A stretch of 64,000 nucleotides of DNA. It comes from Nocardioides furvisabuli (GTDB lineage: Bacteria; Actinomycetota; Actinomycetes; Propionibacteriales; Nocardioidaceae). How positions within the stretch are numbered: position 1 is the stretch's first letter; the number at the start of each line of letters is the position of its first letter. Where the stretch lies: positions 310,001-374,000 of the forward strand of contig NZ_JAIGQB010000003.1 of NCBI RefSeq assembly GCF_021083185.1, in the 5' to 3' direction. Shown one piece after another: positions 59,619 to 64,000 of this stretch. A program made the translations under genes and the position numbers. The notes below the pieces were generated by a model that did not search any database, was not told the origin of the DNA, and was given only the letters and a program-made list of their open reading frames with translations.

Positions 59619-61417
59619 GCCCCACCTCCCAGCAGCCTGCCCAGCACCCGCTCCGGGACCTCCGGCTCCCGGGCCCGACGTTGGTGCTCGTCGACGACTC
59701 CGACGCCCTGGCGCTCGAGGCGCTCCACGGCGTCGAGGACGTCCCCGGGATCGAGCCGCAGGTCGTGACGCTGTCGGCCCTCGGTGGTCCGCGCAAGGGC
59801 TGGGGCTCGGTGCTCGTGGTGGCCGCCGACCGTGCGCGGCTGCGGCGGATGGCGAGCGCCGTGCCGCTGCTGGGCCAGTGCAAGGCGGTCGCGTGCTGGC
59901 TGACCGACGCCCCCACGCCGTGGGTGCTGGTGCCCCGTCCGGAGTGGCCACCGCTGGTGCACCTCGCCGCCCGCGAGGCCGGCGACCGCGGCGTGCTCAC
60001 CGTCGCCCGCTTCGCCTCGGGCGCGCGCGCCCAGCTGGTCGTGATGGAGATGGCCCGCCAGGCCGCCGGGCAGGGCGACACCACCCACGGCGGGCTCGTC
60101 GTGGCGTATGCCGGTCGTCCCGCCGCGCCCGGCCTCGACGCCCGCAGCGTGCTGCTGACCGACGTGGCAGGTGCCGGTGATGCCGAGCGCGACGTGCCGC
60201 CGGACGTCGTCGTCGCCCGTCGCAGGGCCACGTCCCAGCAGAGCGTCGCCCCCCACCACGTCGTCGACCGCGCGCCGACCGTCGTCACCGACCCCGGTCC
60301 CGAGCCGGTCGACGAGCGGGTCTTCAACCCGATCGGCTTCCGCAAGGACTGGGACCACCCGGTCGTCGACCTCTCGCGCATCAGCGCCGGCCCGGTCACC
60401 GAGGGCGTCGTGGCGGCCGCGCGGGGCTTCCAGGGTGTGCGCCTCACCGCCGACACCCCGACCGCCGACCTGCTCGCCCTCGCGATCTCGGGTGTCCCCG
60501 TCGTGACCGAGGGCGTGCTCGACGTGGCGCCCGCGCTGGCCGCCGCGCTCGACGCCGAGGTCGACCTCGACGACGCGCTGCGGCGCGAGGAGCACAGCCT
60601 CGCCGTGCGCCGTGCCGCCTTCGACCACCACTCCACGCTCGCCTGGCGCTCGGCGCTGGCCTCGCGTGCCGGCGTGCGCTACGTCGCGCTGCCGCCGGTC
60701 AGCGCGCTGCTGTCGACCAAGCGCCCCGACATGCTCGAGTTCGCGCTGCGGCAGGTGGCCCGCCAGCGGGGCGCGGAGGTCGAGCTGGTGCTGGCCGCGC
60801 ACGGCTTCGAGCCCGACCGCGACGCCGTACGCCGGGTGCTGGGCGACCGGCCGCACCAGGTGCTCACCTTCGAGGAGTCGGCGTTCTTCGGCGACGTGCT
60901 GACCGCTGCGTCGCGGGCCGCGTCGAGCGACGTGCTGCTCAAGATCGACGACGACGACTGGTACTCACCCGACGCGGTGCACGACCTGCTGATGGCGCGC
61001 CGCTTCTCCGGCGCCGACGTGGTGGGAATGCCGTCGGAGTTCGTCTACCTCCACGCCAACGCCGAGCGCGACGACCTCACCGTGCGCCGCAGGCACCCCT
61101 CCGAGCTCTTCGCCCGCTTCGTGGCCGGCGGCACGCTGCTGCTCGACCGCGGGCTGCTGCGCTCGCTCGGCGACTTCCGCCGGGTGCGCAAGTTCGTCGA
61201 CGCGCAGCTGCTCGCCGGGGTCGAGGCGGCGGGCGGCCGGATCTACCGCACCCACGGGTTGGGCTACGTCCTACGCCGCACGGGTGCGGGACACACCTGG
61301 GCCCGGGACGACGAGGAGTTCCGCCGACCTGACATCGTGGCGTCGGAGTGGGAGGGGTTCCGGCCCAGCCTGGCGCTGGAGGTCGATCCGCTCGACCGGC
61401 CTGACGGGGGGAGCTAG
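59615..61417 (+). CDS. Glycosyltransferase-like protein with unusual N-terminal domain
   Basis: 600 residues from GTG 59615. The C-terminal ~220 are GT2-like: a long KRPDMLEFALRQVARQRGAEVELVLAAHG opening, then LLKIDDDDWYSPDAVHDLL (DDDD metal motif), VVGMPSEFVYLH and GGTLLLDRGLL. The N-terminal ~370 residues look like an incomplete GT-B-like half ([40 protein letters not shown]), perhaps inactive or regulatory. I know no such standard fusion. Linked to both neighbours by overlap and a 3-base gap. Confidence 0.8.
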   Translation: MSPTSQQPAQHPLRDLRLPGPTLVLVDDSDALALEALHGVEDVPGIEPQVVTLSALGGPRKGWGSVLVVAADRARLRRMASAVPLLGQCKAVACWLTDAPTPWVLVPRPEWPPLVHLAAREAGDRGVLTVARFASGARAQLVVMEMARQAAGQGDTTHGGLVVAYAGRPAAPGLDARSVLLTDVAGAGDAERDVPPDVVVARRRATSQQSVAPHHVVDRAPTVVTDPGPEPVDERVFNPIGFRKDWDHPVVDLSRISAGPVTEGVVAAARGFQGVRLTADTPTADLLALAISGVPVVTEGVLDVAPALAAALDAEVDLDDALRREEHSLAVRRAAFDHHSTLAWRSALASRAGVRYVALPPVSALLSTKRPDMLEFALRQVARQRGAEVELVLAAHGFEPDRDAVRRVLGDRPHQVLTFEESAFFGDVLTAASRAASSDVLLKIDDDDWYSPDAVHDLLMARRFSGADVVGMPSEFVYLHANAERDDLTVRRRHPSELFARFVAGGTLLLDRGLLRSLGDFRRVRKFVDAQLLAGVEAAGGRIYRTHGLGYVLRRTGAGHTWARDDEEFRRPDIVASEWEGFRPSLALEVDPLDRPDGGS

Positions 61418-61420
61418 GAC

Positions 61421-62986
61421 ATGGCGCGGCAGCCGGTGGTGCGGCACAACGACTGGGGGTCGCTGACCCCCGCGACGCTCGGCGACTGGGAGCCGACGCT
61501 GTCGGTCACCGTCGTGGTGCCGACCTTCAACTACCAGCACACGCTGCCCTACGTCCTGGCCGGGCTCGCAGCGCAGTCCTACCCCTCGCACCTGCTCGAG
61601 GTGCTCGTCGTCGACGACCAGAGCTCTCCCGCGCAGGAGCTGCCCGAGGTCCGTCCGGAGCACACCCGGCTGATCCGGGTCGAGGAGGGCTGGGGCCGCG
61701 CGAACGCCTGCCACCTGGGCGCGATGGCCGCCGAGGGCGACGTGCTGCACTGGTACGACGCCGACATGCTGGCCTACCGCGAGGAGGTCGAGGCGCACGC
61801 CCGCTGGCACCACCTCGTCGACTACGCCGTCCCCGGGGGCCACAAGCTCTTCGTCGACCCGGCCGGACTGCTCGCCACCGACCCCGCCGTCGTGCGCGAG
61901 CGCGTGGCCGCGGGCGAGGCCGGCGACCTCTTCCCCGGCCAGGAGCACGAGCCGCACCAGTGGGTCGAGGACTACTGGGCCAGGACCGACGACCTGCGCA
62001 CCGCGGGTCCGCGCGCACAGCGCTTCCACATCGGCATGACCGGCTCGGTCACGAAGGCGCTCTACCTCGACTCCGACGGCTTCGACCGCACGCTGCGCCT
62101 CGGCGAGGACATGCACCTGGGCCACTCCCTCGCCCAGGCCGGCGGCGTCTTCGTCGTCGACCGCGAGGCCCGCAGCTGGCACCTCGGCCGCTCGCAGGTG
62201 CTGCGCCGCGCCGAGCAGGTCAACCGCTTCAACGACCCCTACCTCGCCGACCTCGTGCCGACGATGCGTCCCAAGCGCAACCGCCGCGGCCGCGCCTACC
62301 AGGTGCCCTACCTCGAGGTCGTGCTGCACGCAGGGGCGGCCGACGAGACGATCCGCGTCGTCGACTCGCTGCTCGACGGCGAGGTGCCCGACCTCCGCGT
62401 CACCGTCGTCGGGCCGTGGGGATCGGTCCACGACGAGCGCGTCCAACCGGTCGAGGACCCGGTGCTGGAGACCCGGCTGGTGCACCGCTCCTACCTCCAC
62501 GAGCCGCGCGTACGCCTCGTGGAGACCGCGCCCGTGACGTCGGACGCGGAGTTCGTGCTGACCCTGCCCGACGTCACGCTCGCCCCGCTCCCGGCGGCGC
62601 TGGCGGCCCTGCTCGACGACCTCGAGCGCACCCACCACGGCGCCCGCGTGCTGGCGTACGACTCGGGCGCGGCAGCGCGCCTCGAGCGCACGTCGGCGCT
62701 GGCCCGCGTCGCCCGGCTGGCCGGCGACGAGGACGACCGCGAGGCGCTGCTGGAGGAGTCCTTCGGGGTGAAGGCCTACCCGGCGGCCGACGTGGGCTTC
62801 GTGCCGGTCGAGCTGCGGGTCGTGGAGCGCTTCACCCTGGGTGCCCGCCCGGCGATGGACCCGGACAAGTCGGAGAACCGGCTGCGCAAGGCGCTGCGGA
62901 AGGCCGCCGACCCCTCCGTGGTCCGCGCGCCCGACACCGACCCCGAGCCCGACGGCAAGCGGGGGTTGTTCGGCCGGCGCCGGTGA
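61421..62986 (+). CDS. Glycosyltransferase family 2
   Basis: 521 residues: SVTVVVPTFNYQHTLPYVLAGLAAQSYP, LEVLVVDDQSSPAQE, VLHWYDADMLAYREEVE (D-A-D metal site), then GMTGSVTKALYLDSDGFDRTLRLGEDMHLGHSL (ED catalytic base). The last ~200 residues are a separate domain with no motif I recognise, ending in a basic tail GKRGLFGRRR that may meet the membrane. Last gene of the operon; the Ugd gene faces it, 1 base away. Confidence 0.9.
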   Translation: MARQPVVRHNDWGSLTPATLGDWEPTLSVTVVVPTFNYQHTLPYVLAGLAAQSYPSHLLEVLVVDDQSSPAQELPEVRPEHTRLIRVEEGWGRANACHLGAMAAEGDVLHWYDADMLAYREEVEAHARWHHLVDYAVPGGHKLFVDPAGLLATDPAVVRERVAAGEAGDLFPGQEHEPHQWVEDYWARTDDLRTAGPRAQRFHIGMTGSVTKALYLDSDGFDRTLRLGEDMHLGHSLAQAGGVFVVDREARSWHLGRSQVLRRAEQVNRFNDPYLADLVPTMRPKRNRRGRAYQVPYLEVVLHAGAADETIRVVDSLLDGEVPDLRVTVVGPWGSVHDERVQPVEDPVLETRLVHRSYLHEPRVRLVETAPVTSDAEFVLTLPDVTLAPLPAALAALLDDLERTHHGARVLAYDSGAAARLERTSALARVARLAGDEDDREALLEESFGVKAYPAADVGFVPVELRVVERFTLGARPAMDPDKSENRLRKALRKAADPSVVRAPDTDPEPDGKRGLFGRRR

Positions 62987-62987
62987 C

Positions 62988-64000
62988 TCAGTCGGCCCCG
63001 AAGAGGTCCCGCGTGTAGACCTTGTCGACCACGTCGCGCAGCTCGTCCGACATCCGGTTCGCCACGATCACGTCGGCGCGCTCCTTGAAGGACGCCAGGT
63101 CGTCGGTCACCTCGGAGCCGAACCACGACTCCTCGCCGAGCTCGGGCTCGTAGACGACGACCTCGACGCCCTTGCCCTTGAGGCGCTTCATGATCCCCTG
63201 CACCGACGACTCGCGGAAGTTGTCCGAGCCGGCCTTCATCAGCAGCCGGTGGATGCCCACGACGCGCGGGTGGCGGTCGAGGATGTCGAAGGCGATGAAG
63301 TCCTTGCGGGTGGTGTTGGCGTCGACGATGGCGGAGATCAACGTCTGCGGGACGTCGGTGTAGTTGGCCAGCAGCTGCTTGGTGTCCTTGGGCAGGCAGT
63401 AGCCGCCGTAGCCGAAGGACGGGTTGTTGTAGTGCGTGCCGATGCGCGGGTCGAGCCCGACGCCGTCGATGATCGCCCGCGAGTCGAGGCCGCGGGAGAG
63501 GGCGAAGGAGTCGAGCTCGTTGAAGTAGGCGACCCGCATCGCGAGGTAGGTGTTGGCGAAGAGCTTGATCGCCTCGGCCTCGGTGGGCTCGGTGAAGAGC
63601 ACCGGCACGTCGTCGGCGTCGGCGCCCTCGACGAGGAGAGCGGCGAAGGCGCGCGCCCGGTCGGAGTCCTCGCCCACCACGATCCGCGCGGGGTGCAGGT
63701 TGTCGTGCAGGGCCCGGCCCTCGCGGAGGAACTCGGGGGAGAAGATCACCGCGTCGGTGCCCAGCCGCTCGCGCACCTCCTCGACGTAGCCCACCGGCAC
63801 GGTCGACTTCACGACCATCGTCGCCGCGGGGTTGATCCGCAGGACGTCGCGCATCACCGCCTCGATCGAGGTGGTGTCGAAGTAGTTCGTGACCGGGTCG
63901 TAGTTGGTCGGCGTCGCGATGACGACGAAGTCGGCGCCGGCGTGGGCGACCTCGGCGTCGGTGGTGAAGGCCAGGTCGAGGTCCTCGGTGGCGAGGAAGC
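62988..64000 (-). CDS. ugd: UDP-glucose 6-dehydrogenase (start outside the window)
   Basis: 337 residues present; the N-terminal NAD-binding start lies beyond the right edge. Middle domain: [67 protein letters not shown]; catalytic Cys in [16 protein letters not shown]-terminal domain with [26 protein letters not shown]. It oxidises UDP-glucose to UDP-glucuronate, fitting the adjacent glycosyltransferase cluster. Convergent with that cluster, but likely serves it. Confidence 0.93.
   Translation of the reverse strand, partial: FLATEDLDLAFTTDAEVAHAGADFVVIATPTNYDPVTNYFDTTSIEAVMRDVLRINPAATMVVKSTVPVGYVEEVRERLGTDAVIFSPEFLREGRALHDNLHPARIVVGEDSDRARAFAALLVEGADADDVPVLFTEPTEAEAIKLFANTYLAMRVAYFNELDSFALSRGLDSRAIIDGVGLDPRIGTHYNNPSFGYGGYCLPKDTKQLLANYTDVPQTLISAIVDANTTRKDFIAFDILDRHPRVVGIHRLLMKAGSDNFRESSVQGIMKRLKGKGVEVVVYEPELGEESWFGSEVTDDLASFKERADVIVANRMSDELRDVVDKVYTRDLFGAD

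Overview
The window is about 64 kb of very GC-rich (over 70 % by eye), gene-dense chromosome from an actinobacterium. Most likely this is Nocardioides or another member of the Nocardioidaceae. The reasons are strong C/G bias at third codon positions, many GTG/TTG and leaderless starts, ATGA/GTGA stop-start overlaps, a DUF222/HNH (13E12-type) gene, a CsoR/CopZ/CopA island, a CE1758/CE1759-type luciferase-like pair and a DinB2-type polymerase. The genus is an inference. I see no rRNA, tRNA, CRISPR array, insertion sequence or prophage, and the gene content reads as ordinary chromosome.

Layout. 1-5.5 kb: end of an FtsX-type permease gene, a DinB2-like Y-family polymerase, a PadR/membrane-protein pair, a cysteine-desulfurase-like enzyme and an AstE/AspA-type metallohydrolase. 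5.6-8.7 kb: a secreted RTX-type protein, a RimB-like retropepsin and a RimK ATP-grasp ligase fused to an RCK_C-like domain. 8.7-15 kb: an SOS-box-preceded DUF222/HNH gene, an alpha/beta hydrolase, a secreted protein, a DUF1622 membrane protein, a haloalkane dehalogenase and small membrane or disordered proteins. 15.1-17.9 kb: a coupled DUF4956 - VTC - CotH operon. 18-21.8 kb: EcsC and the copper island. 21.9-31.1 kb: two paralogous LuxR-type regulators flanking a glycerophosphodiesterase, a TPR protein, a luciferase-like monooxygenase operon, PRC-barrel and VOC proteins, an RsbW-like/MetOD1-like fusion and a zinc-finger SDR.

31.2-40.1 kb: two ABC ATPases and two very large FtsX-type permeases, translationally coupled, followed by two orphan OmpR-type regulators. 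There is no histidine kinase anywhere in the window although it carries four response-regulator-like proteins. 40.2-46.5 kb: double-GNAT protein, DEAD-box helicase, YceI, two small proteins and GlmS. 46.6-50.5 kb: GlpD-TetR divergent from an AGPS-like flavoprotein. 50.5-55.5 kb: three genes for proteins with N-terminal zinc ribbons and membrane anchors. 55.5-57.6 kb: pirin divergent from a GH1 beta-glucosidase. 57.6-64 kb: a sulfotransferase-like protein, three glycosyltransferase-like proteins and UDP-glucose dehydrogenase, which look like a surface-glycan locus.

The observations I consider most worth follow-up are the kinase-less ABC/FtsX/response-regulator block, the leucine steric gate in the Y-family polymerase, the RimK-RCK_C fusion in its protease neighbourhood, the SDR that lacks the catalytic tyrosine, and several small genes with independent sequence support. 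No finding here has been checked against a database.
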